Assembly (NCBI RefSeq): GCF_000349565.1 | Contig: NZ_KB714620.1 | Coordinates: 302,289 to 339,342, forward strand | Direction of reading: 5' to 3' | Source: Curtobacterium flaccumfaciens UCD-AKU | GTDB taxonomy: Bacteria; Actinomycetota; Actinomycetes; Actinomycetales; Microbacteriaceae | Length of the DNA: 37,054 nucleotides | Shown: positions 17,084 through 25,015 of the stretch, one piece after another | Layout of the letters: the number at the start of each line of letters is the position of its first letter | Position numbering within the stretch: the stretch's first letter is position 1 | Position numbers and translations under genes: made by a program | Notes under the pieces: model-generated | Seen by the model: only the letters and a program-made list of their open reading frames with translations | Databases searched by the model: none | Told to the model about the DNA's origin: nothing

Positions 17084-17988
17084 CGGGAGGATCCAGCCGT
17101 GACGCCCTCGATGAAGTACCGCTGGGCGAAGACGAAGAGCAGGACACTCGGGATCATCGTCAGCACCACGCCCGCGAGGACGACCGAGATGGACCCGGTC
17201 CCGAGGTTGCCCTGCAGACCGACCAACCCCAGCGGCAGGGTGAACGTGTCCTGCTGGTTGAGGAAGATCAACGGCCGGTAGTACTCGGCCCAGAAGCCGG
17301 AGAAGTTCAGGATCGCGAGCGTCGCGATCGCGGGGCTGGCCATCCTGGAGTAGACGTGCCAGAACACGCCGAACTGGCTGGCACCGTCGATGCGCGCTGC
17401 TTCGCCGAGCTCCTTGGGCATCTGCATGAAGTACTGCCGCATCAGGAACGTGCCGAACGCGCTCCCGAGGGCGGGGACGATCAGGGACGCGATCGACCCC
17501 GTCAGCCCGATGTCCTTGAGGATGACGAAGACCGGGATGATGATCGTCTGGATCGGGACCATCATCGTGGCGAGGAAGATCCCGAAGACGGTGTTCTTCC
17601 CCGGGAAGCTGATCATGGCGAACGCGTAGCCGGACAGGGTGCAGGTGACGGTCTGGCCGACGACGATCAGCAGTGTGACGACGACGCTGTTGAGGAAGAA
17701 CTGGCCGATCGGGATCTGGTCGAAGACGGCCGCGTAGTTGCTGAAGTCCCAGGACAGCGGGAGCCACTGCGGCGGGTTGTCGAAGGACTCAGCCGGCGTT
17801 CGGAGGGACGTCGTGAGCGTCCACAGCAGCGGCCCGAGGGCGAACACGGCAGCGACGATCAGGATGACCAGGCCGACGATGCTCCCGACGGTGGCGACCG
17901 GACGTCGCCGGCGCACGATGTGGTCGATGCTCGGTTGTGCCACGGTTTCCGGGCTGTGCAGTGGATCGAACGTCTGTGTGGTCGTCAT
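17080..17988 (-). CDS. Carbohydrate ABC importer permease (MalG type)
   Basis: A 302-aa inner-membrane permease of the CUT1 sugar importers. Hydrophobic segments begin near residues 35, 100, 135, 165, 210 and 265, giving the six helices of this subunit. The EAA loop for ATPase docking reads MPKELGEAARIDGASQFGVF. The ATG at 17988 overlaps the preceding permease stop by 4 bp (ATGA). Fructan or fructo-oligosaccharide transport is inferred from the flanking GH32 genes. Confidence 0.93.
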   Translation of the reverse strand: MTTTQTFDPLHSPETVAQPSIDHIVRRRRPVATVGSIVGLVILIVAAVFALGPLLWTLTTSLRTPAESFDNPPQWLPLSWDFSNYAAVFDQIPIGQFFLNSVVVTLLIVVGQTVTCTLSGYAFAMISFPGKNTVFGIFLATMMVPIQTIIIPVFVILKDIGLTGSIASLIVPALGSAFGTFLMRQYFMQMPKELGEAARIDGASQFGVFWHVYSRMASPAIATLAILNFSGFWAEYYRPLIFLNQQDTFTLPLGLVGLQGNLGTGSISVVLAGVVLTMIPSVLLFVFAQRYFIEGVTAGSSR

Positions 17989-18935
17989 TGGTAGAACACC
18001 AGCTTTCGTGCGGCGATGAACTGGACGGCGGTGATGATCCCGATGATGACCAGCAGCAGGATCGCGATGGCGGAGGCGAATCCGAACTGCAGGTTCTGGA
18101 ACCCGGCCTGGTACATCGAGATGGTGGCCGTCGTCGTCGCTGTACCGGGCCCGCCCTTGGTCATGATGAACGGTTGGTCGAACAGCTGCATGGCGTTGAT
18201 CATCGCGATGACGGTCGCGAACAGGATCGTCGGGCTGATCAGGGGGATCTTGATCTGGAAGAGTGTCCGCCACGGGCCGGCGCCGTCGATCGAGGCGGCT
18301 TCCTGGACGTCCACCGGGACCGCCAGCAGCGCGGCGACGAACAACACGAACGTGAAGCCGACCTGTTGCCAGACCACGACCATCACGATCGTGACCTTGG
18401 CCCAGAACGGGTCGTTCAGCCAGTGCGCCCCGGGGAGGCCGATCTCGTTGAGGTAGTAGTTGATGAGGCCGAACTTCGTGTCGAAGATGTAGCCCATGAA
18501 GATCGACACTGCTGCTGTGGACGCCAGCAGCGGCAGGTAGAACGCGGTGCGGAAGAACACGCGGGTGGTGTTGCGCTTCCGGTTGTTCGCCAGCACCGCC
18601 AGCAGCAAGCCGAGCGAGATCTGCAGGACGACGATGGCGAGAGCGAGTCCGATGGTGACCCCGAAGGACGCCAGGACCGGCCCGTCGGTGAACAGTCGGA
18701 CGTAGTTGTCCAGGCCGACCCACTCGGGACTGCTGATCACGTCCCACGAGGTGAACGACAGGCCGAGTGAGGCGAGGATCGGGACGAGGGTGAACACGGC
18801 GACGAACACCACCGCGAGCCCGATCATGAGGAAGCCGAACGTGGACTCACGCCGACGGGCACGTTTCGCCGCCGGCCGGCGGGCTGCGACCTCGGCCGCG
18901 CGCTGGGTGCGTCGTTCTGTCGTCGCGGTCATCAC
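17985..18935 (-). CDS. Carbohydrate ABC importer permease (MalF type)
   Basis: A 316-aa permease, partner of the downstream MalG-type subunit. The first 30 residues are strongly basic, followed by membrane helices starting near residue 34. The EAA loop reads VPVDVQEAASIDGAGPWRTL. The first codons are GTG ATG; GTG at 18935 overlaps the binding-protein stop (GTGA), and ATG at 18932 is equally possible. No sugar-import ATPase gene is found in this locus. Confidence 0.93.
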   Translation of the reverse strand: MMTATTERRTQRAAEVAARRPAAKRARRRESTFGFLMIGLAVVFVAVFTLVPILASLGLSFTSWDVISSPEWVGLDNYVRLFTDGPVLASFGVTIGLALAIVVLQISLGLLLAVLANNRKRNTTRVFFRTAFYLPLLASTAAVSIFMGYIFDTKFGLINYYLNEIGLPGAHWLNDPFWAKVTIVMVVVWQQVGFTFVLFVAALLAVPVDVQEAASIDGAGPWRTLFQIKIPLISPTILFATVIAMINAMQLFDQPFIMTKGGPGTATTTATISMYQAGFQNLQFGFASAIAILLLVIIGIITAVQFIAARKLVFYQ

Positions 18936-20335
18936 GATGCCTGCGCTGCGGCCTGCTCGATGTCAGCCTGTAGACCGTCGAGCGCCTTCTTCGCGTTCCC
19001 CGACGAGATGGCCTGCGTGGTCCGCTGGTTGAGGGCCGTCGCGAGGGCGTTGTAGTACGGCGGTGCGGAGATGGGCACCGAGTTGTCGAGCTGGTCGTAG
19101 AACACCGACCAGTGCTCCGGCCCCGTCGTGGAGTACCGCTCCGCGGTCATCAGCGACTTCTGCGCGGGTGTGGTCACGTTGCCCGGCCACAGCGCGTCGA
19201 AGCTCTCCGGCTGCACCATGAGCTTGATGACCTCGAACGCGAGGTCCTTCTGCTTCGACGAGTTGAAGATGCCGTACCCGCCGGCGCCGAAGAGCGACTT
19301 GTTGCTCTTCCAGGTCGGGAACTCGACGACGTCGAAGCTGCCGTTCCGCATCCCTGCGTTGTGGAGACCGCCGGCCCAGAAGCCGCCGCCGATCGTCATG
19401 CCGATCCGGCCGGAGGACATCAGGCCCTGGAGGGTGGCACCACCGCCGACGTCCGGCGAAGGGGACGCGCCGGACTTCTGCAGCTCGATGACGTACTCGA
19501 GTGCTTCGACCGCTGCGTCGGAGTTGGCGGTCGGGTCACCCCACTTCCAGCCGCCCTTGCGACCGGTGACGCCGAGCGGGTTGTCGGCGAACGCCTTGCT
19601 CTTCCACAACCAGTCGCCACCGGAGTACTTGCCCTCCTGCAGCAGGTTGCCGTCGTTGGCGTACAGGAACGAGGTCCAGCTGCCCCAGAGGCGCACGACC
19701 CAGTCGAACGCGTACGTGCCGGAACCGATCTTCGCGAGCCGTTCTGCGGAGGAGTGGAAGTCGTCCATCGACCAGTCGGCCGCGGGGCGCGCGAGGCCGG
19801 CCTTGTCGAAGAGTTCGGTCGAGTAGAACATGCTGCCCGCGTTGAAACTGTCGGGGAGCGTGTAGAGGTGGCCCTGGTACATCGTCGACTCGATCAGCGC
19901 CGGATGGGCACCGCTGAAGTACGCGTGCAGATCCGACAGGTTCTTCGTGACGAGGTCGTCGAGCGGGGCGAGCAGGTTCTTCGACGCCAGGAGCTGCTGG
20001 CCTTCGGTCGCCACGCTGACGATGTCCGGGACGTCGCCCGACGCGACCTGCGTCAGCACCTTGGCGAGGAAGTCGTTCCAGTCCGTGCCGTTGATCGCCG
20101 TGACCTCGAGACTCGCCTTCTTGTCCAGTTGCTTGATCTTCGGCTCGATCGCCTTCTGCAGCGCTGTGGCGGCGCTCTGCTCCCCGAAGTAGAGCATCTT
20201 CACCGTCCCCGTGTCGCTGCCTCCGCCAGCCGTCGAGCACGCCGCCAACGACCCGATGCCGGCCAGCGCGAGCCCGGCCCCACCGAACTTGAACAGCGTG
20301 CGCCGGTTGATGGGAGTGCTGAATCCATTCGTCAC
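18932..20335 (-). CDS. Sugar-binding lipoprotein of the ABC importer
   Basis: A 467-aa extracellular solute-binding protein that would capture fructo-oligosaccharides for the two permeases. The N-terminus combines a twin-arginine motif (NRRTLFK) with a lipobox (SLAAC, Cys33), so it is probably a Tat-exported lipoprotein. The mature part is a family 1 binding protein with GRIGMTIGGGFWAGG and many aromatics that could stack on sugar rings. GTG at 20335 is chosen because AGAGGAG lies 5 nt upstream; longer starts run into the operator region. It is the first gene of the six-gene operon. Confidence 0.92.
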   Translation of the reverse strand: MTNGFSTPINRRTLFKFGGAGLALAGIGSLAACSTAGGGSDTGTVKMLYFGEQSAATALQKAIEPKIKQLDKKASLEVTAINGTDWNDFLAKVLTQVASGDVPDIVSVATEGQQLLASKNLLAPLDDLVTKNLSDLHAYFSGAHPALIESTMYQGHLYTLPDSFNAGSMFYSTELFDKAGLARPAADWSMDDFHSSAERLAKIGSGTYAFDWVVRLWGSWTSFLYANDGNLLQEGKYSGGDWLWKSKAFADNPLGVTGRKGGWKWGDPTANSDAAVEALEYVIELQKSGASPSPDVGGGATLQGLMSSGRIGMTIGGGFWAGGLHNAGMRNGSFDVVEFPTWKSNKSLFGAGGYGIFNSSKQKDLAFEVIKLMVQPESFDALWPGNVTTPAQKSLMTAERYSTTGPEHWSVFYDQLDNSVPISAPPYYNALATALNQRTTQAISSGNAKKALDGLQADIEQAAAQAS

Positions 20336-20380
20336 GGTCGCTCCTCTCTGAGCGATGATGACCCCGCTCCACGCCGGGCC

Positions 20381-20436
20381 AATACGTATTTGTGAGGCGA
20401 TCGTACACAGTGGGCACCGGGGAGGCAATACGTATT
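20381..20436. promoter_or_regulatory. Twin palindromic LacI-type operators flanking the fructan operon promoter
   Basis: The perfect 10-bp palindrome AATACGTATT occurs at 20381-20390 and 20427-20436, 46 bp apart, both followed by TTG on the plus strand. On the minus strand, TTGCCT (20423-20428) and TACGAT (20400-20405) form a -35/-10 pair with a 17-bp spacer. One operator therefore overlaps the -35 and the other lies just downstream of the start point. I saw no third copy in the window. Repression by the adjacent LacI-type protein is inferred from position. Confidence 0.8.
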
Positions 20437-20472
20437 TGCTTCTGGCATGATGAGCGGGACGAAGGAGATCCG

Positions 20473-21516
20473 ATGGCGAGCCGAGAACGCACAGCGCAGT
20501 CGCACCGCGTCACGATGAAGGACGTCGCACGCCGTGCAGGGGTGTCGCAGCCGACCGTGTCGTTCGTGCTCAACGACCGTCGGGACGTCTCGATCGCTGA
20601 CGAGACCCGTGCCCGTGTGCTCCAGGCTGCGAAGGAACTGGACTTCCAACCGAACCGGGCTGCGCAGTCGTTGCGCTCGAACCGCTCGTACACGGTCGGC
20701 GTCATCGCTGACCGGCTCGTGTCCCAGCCGTACGCCGGGCACATCGTGCTCGGTGTGCAGCAGGCGGTGCAGGAGGCCGGGTACGTCTGCTTCGTGGTCG
20801 AGACCGCCCAGACCACCGACGGCGGCAAGGCAGCGGTCGAGAACCTCGTCCGGCAGGGTGTCGCCGGCCTCGTCTACGCGGCGCCCGGACCGGAGTACGT
20901 CACCCCGGTCGCAGGGCTCGACCGTGTGCCCACCGTGTTCGTCAACTGCTTCCCGCCCGGCGACACCGACGCCGTGACCGTCCTGGCCGACGAGTTCCAA
21001 GGCGGCCGTGACGTCGCCGCCGCGGTCTTCGCCGCCGGCCACACCAGGGTCGCGTTCCTCGGAGGCCCCGAGGACGACTACGCCTGCCAGGAGCGCAAGC
21101 GTGGCCTCGAGCGCGCCGCCGCGGATGCAGGGATCGCTCCGGACTCCATCCGCGTCGAGTTCGGGACCTTCCAGGTGGGTTCGGGCTACGACCTCGCGAT
21201 GGAGGTCCTGACGACCGAGCGGCCGACCGGGATCATCTGCGGGAACGACCGCATGGCGGTCGGCGCACTGATGGCGGCGCAGTCGCTCGGCATGCGCTGT
21301 CCCGAGGACGTCAGCATCGTGGGGTTCGACGACCAGCCGGACCTCGCCGATCAGATGCACCCACCGTTGACCACCGTCGCGCTCCCCCACCAGCAGATGG
21401 GTTTCGACGCCGGAACCCTGCTGCTGGCGGAGACGGAGCAGCCCGGTCGGCACCTCGTGCCGTGCGGGTACGTCCCCCGGAGCTCACTCGCAGCTCCCCG
21501 ACCCGAAGGAACCTGA
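20473..21516 (+). CDS. LacI-family transcriptional regulator of the fructan locus
   Basis: A 347-aa repressor-type regulator. The N-terminal helix-turn-helix is VTMKDVARRAGVSQPTVSFVLN (about residues 14-35), followed by a hinge (DFQPNRAAQSLRSNRSYTVGVI) and a periplasmic-binding-protein-like effector domain ending in the GFDDQPDLADQMHPPLTTV segment typical of the family. ATG 20473 is chosen because GAAGGAGA lies just upstream and the HTH starts shortly after. It is divergent from the sugar-uptake operon and co-directional with the third GH32. The effector is probably a fructose-containing sugar. Confidence 0.94.
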   Translation: MASRERTAQSHRVTMKDVARRAGVSQPTVSFVLNDRRDVSIADETRARVLQAAKELDFQPNRAAQSLRSNRSYTVGVIADRLVSQPYAGHIVLGVQQAVQEAGYVCFVVETAQTTDGGKAAVENLVRQGVAGLVYAAPGPEYVTPVAGLDRVPTVFVNCFPPGDTDAVTVLADEFQGGRDVAAAVFAAGHTRVAFLGGPEDDYACQERKRGLERAAADAGIAPDSIRVEFGTFQVGSGYDLAMEVLTTERPTGIICGNDRMAVGALMAAQSLGMRCPEDVSIVGFDDQPDLADQMHPPLTTVALPHQQMGFDAGTLLLAETEQPGRHLVPCGYVPRSSLAAPRPEGT

Positions 21517-22989
21517 TTGGCCGCCACACCCAGCACCCACTTCCGGCCCCCGAACGGCTTCGTCGGGGACGTGATCCCGTTCGAGCACGACGGCACGGCG
21601 TGGCTGTTCTACCTGCTCGACGAGCGTCCGGGTGTCCCCCCGCTCGAGCGAGCGACCGGGATGCCGTGGGGAGCCGTGACCACGACCGACTTCGTCGGGT
21701 TCGAGAGCAAGGGCGTGGTCCTGCCTTCGGGCGGCGCCGATGCCGGCGACTTCGACTGCTACACCGGAAGCGTCGTGCAGGACGACTCCGGCACCCTGCA
21801 CCTGTTCTACACCGGGCACAACCCGCGGATCACGACCGAGGTCGACGGCGTCACCAAGGATGCCCAGGTCGTCTGCCACGCGACGTCCTCGGGTGATCTC
21901 ACGGACTGGACGAAGCACCCCGGATGGGATCTCCCCGCACTCGCCGGGTACTCGCCCGAGGACTGGCGCGACCCCTTCGTGTTCCGTCCGTCTGCCGAGG
22001 GGCCGTGGCAGATGCTCCTGGCAGCGCGTCGACGCGACGAACCGTACCGACGATCCGGTCTGGTCGCGCGACTCGAGTCCGACGACCTCGTGACCTGGCG
22101 CGACGCGTCACCGCTCTGGGAACCCCACCGCTTCATCACCCAGGAGTGCCCCGACGTCTTCCAGTGGGGCGGATGGTGGTACCTCGTGTACTCGGAGTTC
22201 TCGGACGCGTTCTGCACGCGCTACCGCATCGCGACGTCCCCGGACGGGCCGTGGCTCGCTCCGGCGGACGACACCGTCGACGGGCGCGCGTTCTACGCCT
22301 CGAAGACGCTGGCGCTCGACGGCGAGCGGTACTTCGTCGGTTGGATCGCGTCGAAGGAGGGCGACCGCGACGACGGGGCCTGGCAGTGGGCCGGGACCAT
22401 GGCCACCCTCCAGGCACACCAGCGGGTGGACGGGTCGTTGCGCTTCGACCTGCCCGAAGCCGTGAAGGCCGCGTACTCCGACGAGGTCGACGTGACCTCG
22501 GCCTTCCAACCGCGCAACGGCTCAGATCCGACGGTCGGTGCCGGCGCCGCCACGCGGTACGCGTCGTGGGTCGGTCCGGAACTCCCCACGGAGGCGCTGG
22601 TCAGCATGGACATCGACCTCGCGGCGGACACGAAGTCGCTCGGACTGCTCCTGCGCACCAGCGACGACACCGAGGACGGCTACGCACTGCGTCTCGAACC
22701 CGATCGGAACCGGCTCGTCCTGGACCGGTGGCCGCGCGGCAGCACCGGCACCGAGCAGTGGCAGATCCTCGGTGACGTGCCGCACGCCGTGGAACTGGAA
22801 CGTGCCGTGCAGCTCGCCCCGGGCACGCACCGGGTCGACGTCCACCTCGACGGCGACGTCTGCGTGGCCGTGGTGGACGGCAGCGTCGCTCTGAGCACGC
22901 GGCTCTACGACCGGCCCGCCGGTCGGGTGGGGCTGTTCGTGCAGGACGGCGCCTTCACCCTCGAGCGGTTGACGATCCGGACGCGCTGA
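21517..22989 (+). CDS. Atypical GH32 protein with GDVIPF nucleophile motif
   Basis: A 490-aa cytoplasmic GH32-like enzyme with no signal peptide. The usual WxNDPNG is replaced by PNGFVGDVIPF, where Asp18 is the likely nucleophile. The other two catalytic positions are clear: Asp152 in DWRDPFVF and Glu210 in QECPDVFQWGGWWYLVYSEF. A C-terminal beta-sandwich follows. The gene starts with TTG immediately after the lacI stop, with GAAGGA upstream, so the two are co-transcribed. It is probably specific for a particular fructan linkage or oligosaccharide, but the substrate is unknown. Confidence 0.88.
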   Translation: MAATPSTHFRPPNGFVGDVIPFEHDGTAWLFYLLDERPGVPPLERATGMPWGAVTTTDFVGFESKGVVLPSGGADAGDFDCYTGSVVQDDSGTLHLFYTGHNPRITTEVDGVTKDAQVVCHATSSGDLTDWTKHPGWDLPALAGYSPEDWRDPFVFRPSAEGPWQMLLAARRRDEPYRRSGLVARLESDDLVTWRDASPLWEPHRFITQECPDVFQWGGWWYLVYSEFSDAFCTRYRIATSPDGPWLAPADDTVDGRAFYASKTLALDGERYFVGWIASKEGDRDDGAWQWAGTMATLQAHQRVDGSLRFDLPEAVKAAYSDEVDVTSAFQPRNGSDPTVGAGAATRYASWVGPELPTEALVSMDIDLAADTKSLGLLLRTSDDTEDGYALRLEPDRNRLVLDRWPRGSTGTEQWQILGDVPHAVELERAVQLAPGTHRVDVHLDGDVCVAVVDGSVALSTRLYDRPAGRVGLFVQDGAFTLERLTIRTR

Positions 22990-22995
22990 CCCCGG

Positions 22996-23063
22996 CACGA
23001 GCACCGGAGCGCGCACCAGCACCGGAACCAGCGGGCACCGGCACCAGCACCAGCACCAGCACG
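22996..23063. repeat. Low-complexity CACCRG-type hexamer repeat
   Basis: The 79-bp gap between the convergent GH32 and response-regulator genes is largely made of GCACCAG/GCACCGG variants, ending with a clean CACCAG run at 23042-23062. No hairpin terminator is evident, and I see no gene. Confidence 0.7.
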
Positions 23064-23068
23064 GGCCG

Positions 23069-23689
23069 TCAGCGCAGGATGCCGAGCGCCCGGGCCTCGG
23101 ACACCGCGGCGGTGCGGGAACCGACGCCGAGCTTGGAGAACACGTGCACCAGGTGTGACTTCACGGTGGCGTCGGTGATGTGCAGGCGTGCCGCAACATC
23201 GACGTTCGAGGCGCCCTCGGCGACGAGCCCGAGGACCTCGATCTCGCGAGCGGACAGGCTGACCCGTGGCGCACGCATCCGTGCCATCAGGCGGCTCGCG
23301 ACCGCCGGTGCGAGGGCGCTCTCACCGGCGGCTGCGGCGCGGATCGCGGCGAGCAACTCGTCGGGTGGCGTGTCCTTGAGCAGGTACCCGCTGGCCCCCG
23401 CTTCGACGGCGCCCAGGATGTCGCCGTCGCTGTCGTAGTTGGTGAGGACCAGGACGTACGGCGCGGAGTCGGTCGACCGGATCTGCCGGGTGGCGTCGGC
23501 ACCGGTGCGGTCCTGCCCGAACTGCAGGTCCATGAGCACGAGGTCCGGGTCCACGGACGCCACGAGGGCGGCGGCTTCGTCGGGGGTCGCGGCCTCCCCG
23601 ACGACGTCGATGTCGACGGCCCCGTCGAGGAGTGCGCGCAGGCCGGCGCGGACGACGGGGTGGTCATCGGCGATGAGGAGTCGGATCAC
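23069..23689 (-). CDS. NarL/FixJ-type response regulator
   Basis: A 206-aa two-component response regulator. The receiver domain has the acidic pair ADD (residues 7-9), phospho-acceptor Asp54 in LVLMDLQFG, a Thr in VLVLTNYDSD, and Lys in GYLLKDTPP. The LuxR-type DNA-binding domain covers about residues 140-200 (LSAREIEVLGLVAEGASNVD, then TDATVKSHLVHVFSKLGV). It overlaps the upstream kinase by 4 bp, so the two form a standard pair. It probably controls the divergent ABC transporter. Confidence 0.95.
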   Translation of the reverse strand: MIRLLIADDHPVVRAGLRALLDGAVDIDVVGEAATPDEAAALVASVDPDLVLMDLQFGQDRTGADATRQIRSTDSAPYVLVLTNYDSDGDILGAVEAGASGYLLKDTPPDELLAAIRAAAAGESALAPAVASRLMARMRAPRVSLSAREIEVLGLVAEGASNVDVAARLHITDATVKSHLVHVFSKLGVGSRTAAVSEARALGILR

Positions 23690-24864
23690 GGCTCACCGAC
23701 CTCCACGGTCGCGGTGATGGTGGTGCCGTGCCCGGGTGCGCTGTCGATGGTGAGACGGCCACCGAGCTGGTCGACGCGTTCACCCATCGCGCGGAGCCCG
23801 AACGCGTCGGACGTGCCGGAGCGGGTGCCGGTGTGGTCGGGGTCGAACCCGGTGCCGTCGTCCTGCACCCGCAGGGACGCGTGCGTCGCGGTGACGTCGA
23901 GGGTGATGTCGACGGTCGTGGCGCCGGCGTGCTGGGCGACGTTCGCCACGGCACCCTGGGCGATGCGCAGCAGAGCGGTCTGCACGTCCATCGTCAACTC
24001 CGACGATTCGGGTGCTGCGGTCACGGTGATGCCGAGTCCCTCGCGGTGCCACTGGTCGCTGAGGCGGCGCAGCGCCGCGGGGAGTCCCGCGTCGAGGGAC
24101 GGCGGTGCGAGCTCCCGGATGAACCGCCGGGTGTCTGCGAGACCGTCGGCCGCGGTGGCGCGTGCGAGGCGGATGTGCTCGATGCCCGGGCGGTCGCTGT
24201 CGGCTGCTTCGGCGGCGTGGAGGAGCATCTGGATGCTCGAGAGGTCCTGCGCGACGGTGTCGTGGATCTCGCGTGCCAGGCGGGCGCGTTCGGTGAGGAC
24301 ACCCTGCTGCCGTTCGGTCGCGGCGAGTCGGTCGCGGGTGGCGAGCAGTTCCGCCAGGAGTGCCTCCCGCTCGACGGACTCACGGGCGAGCGCGCGGTAG
24401 CCGAGGCCGATGAGCAACGCGACCCCGGCACCGACGAGGGGGCCGATCACCCCGCCCACGGTGAATCCGCCGTGCAGGCCCAGGGCGAGGACCGCGATCA
24501 GGGTGGCTGCGACCACTGCGGCCGGCCCGACGATCCTTGGCAGGACGTGCAGGTAGAGGAAGAACAGCGGGAACACCAGGTACGCCGCTTCCGGCACCAG
24601 GACGAGCAAGGCCACCCACACGGCGGTCAAGGCGGTGATCCAAGCCGCACCCACCACGGCTCGGCGTGTCTCCGGCGCGGCGGCGACACCGGCACCGAGC
24701 AGGTAGAGGACCGCGAACCCGACCACCAGGGCGATCGCCGCCCACATGGTCGGGTCGCGGACGACGAGGACGCGGACGACCACGAGCGCCACGAGCGCGG
24801 CGAACAGCACGTGCAGTCCGGTGCGGAGCCCGACGAACACGGGCGTGAGGGTGCTGTGTGCCAT
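23686..24864 (-). CDS. Sensor histidine kinase (HisKA_3/NarX-type)
   Basis: A 392-aa membrane histidine kinase. About six hydrophobic segments fill residues 12-160 with no large extracellular domain, suggesting intramembrane sensing. The dimerisation/phospho-acceptor region is RLAREIHDTVAQDLSSIQML with His201. The HATPase domain follows with NVAQHAGATTVDITL and DDGTGFDPD. ATG 24864 is chosen over an upstream start because TACGCT, a good -10, sits 9 nt before it. Confidence 0.92.
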   Translation of the reverse strand: MAHSTLTPVFVGLRTGLHVLFAALVALVVVRVLVVRDPTMWAAIALVVGFAVLYLLGAGVAAAPETRRAVVGAAWITALTAVWVALLVLVPEAAYLVFPLFFLYLHVLPRIVGPAAVVAATLIAVLALGLHGGFTVGGVIGPLVGAGVALLIGLGYRALARESVEREALLAELLATRDRLAATERQQGVLTERARLAREIHDTVAQDLSSIQMLLHAAEAADSDRPGIEHIRLARATAADGLADTRRFIRELAPPSLDAGLPAALRRLSDQWHREGLGITVTAAPESSELTMDVQTALLRIAQGAVANVAQHAGATTVDITLDVTATHASLRVQDDGTGFDPDHTGTRSGTSDAFGLRAMGERVDQLGGRLTIDSAPGHGTTITATVEVGEP

Positions 24865-24873
24865 GTCCGTTGC

Positions 24874-24879
24874 AGCGTA
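24874..24879 (-). promoter_or_regulatory. Putative -10 of the histidine-kinase operon
   Basis: TACGCT on the minus strand ends 9 nt before the kinase ATG, implying a very short or absent leader. The 151-bp gap 24865-25015 also has to drive the divergent ABC genes; no clear hexamers were found for them. Confidence 0.4.
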
Positions 24880-25015
24880 CGGCGGCCACGGCCCACCTGG
24901 CATCAACCAGAAGTCGGACGAGAGCAGTCAACCTCCCGGCGATGGCACCGCGACCGGCGACGGCGAGGCTCGTCTGGACGGCGGGGAGCGTCCCTGCTGT
25001 CGGGAAGGAACCATC

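Noticed and set aside
22996..23063. Possible CRISPR-like repeats (CACCAG units)
   Set aside because: The units are 6 bp, degenerate and without spacers; it is simple low-complexity DNA.
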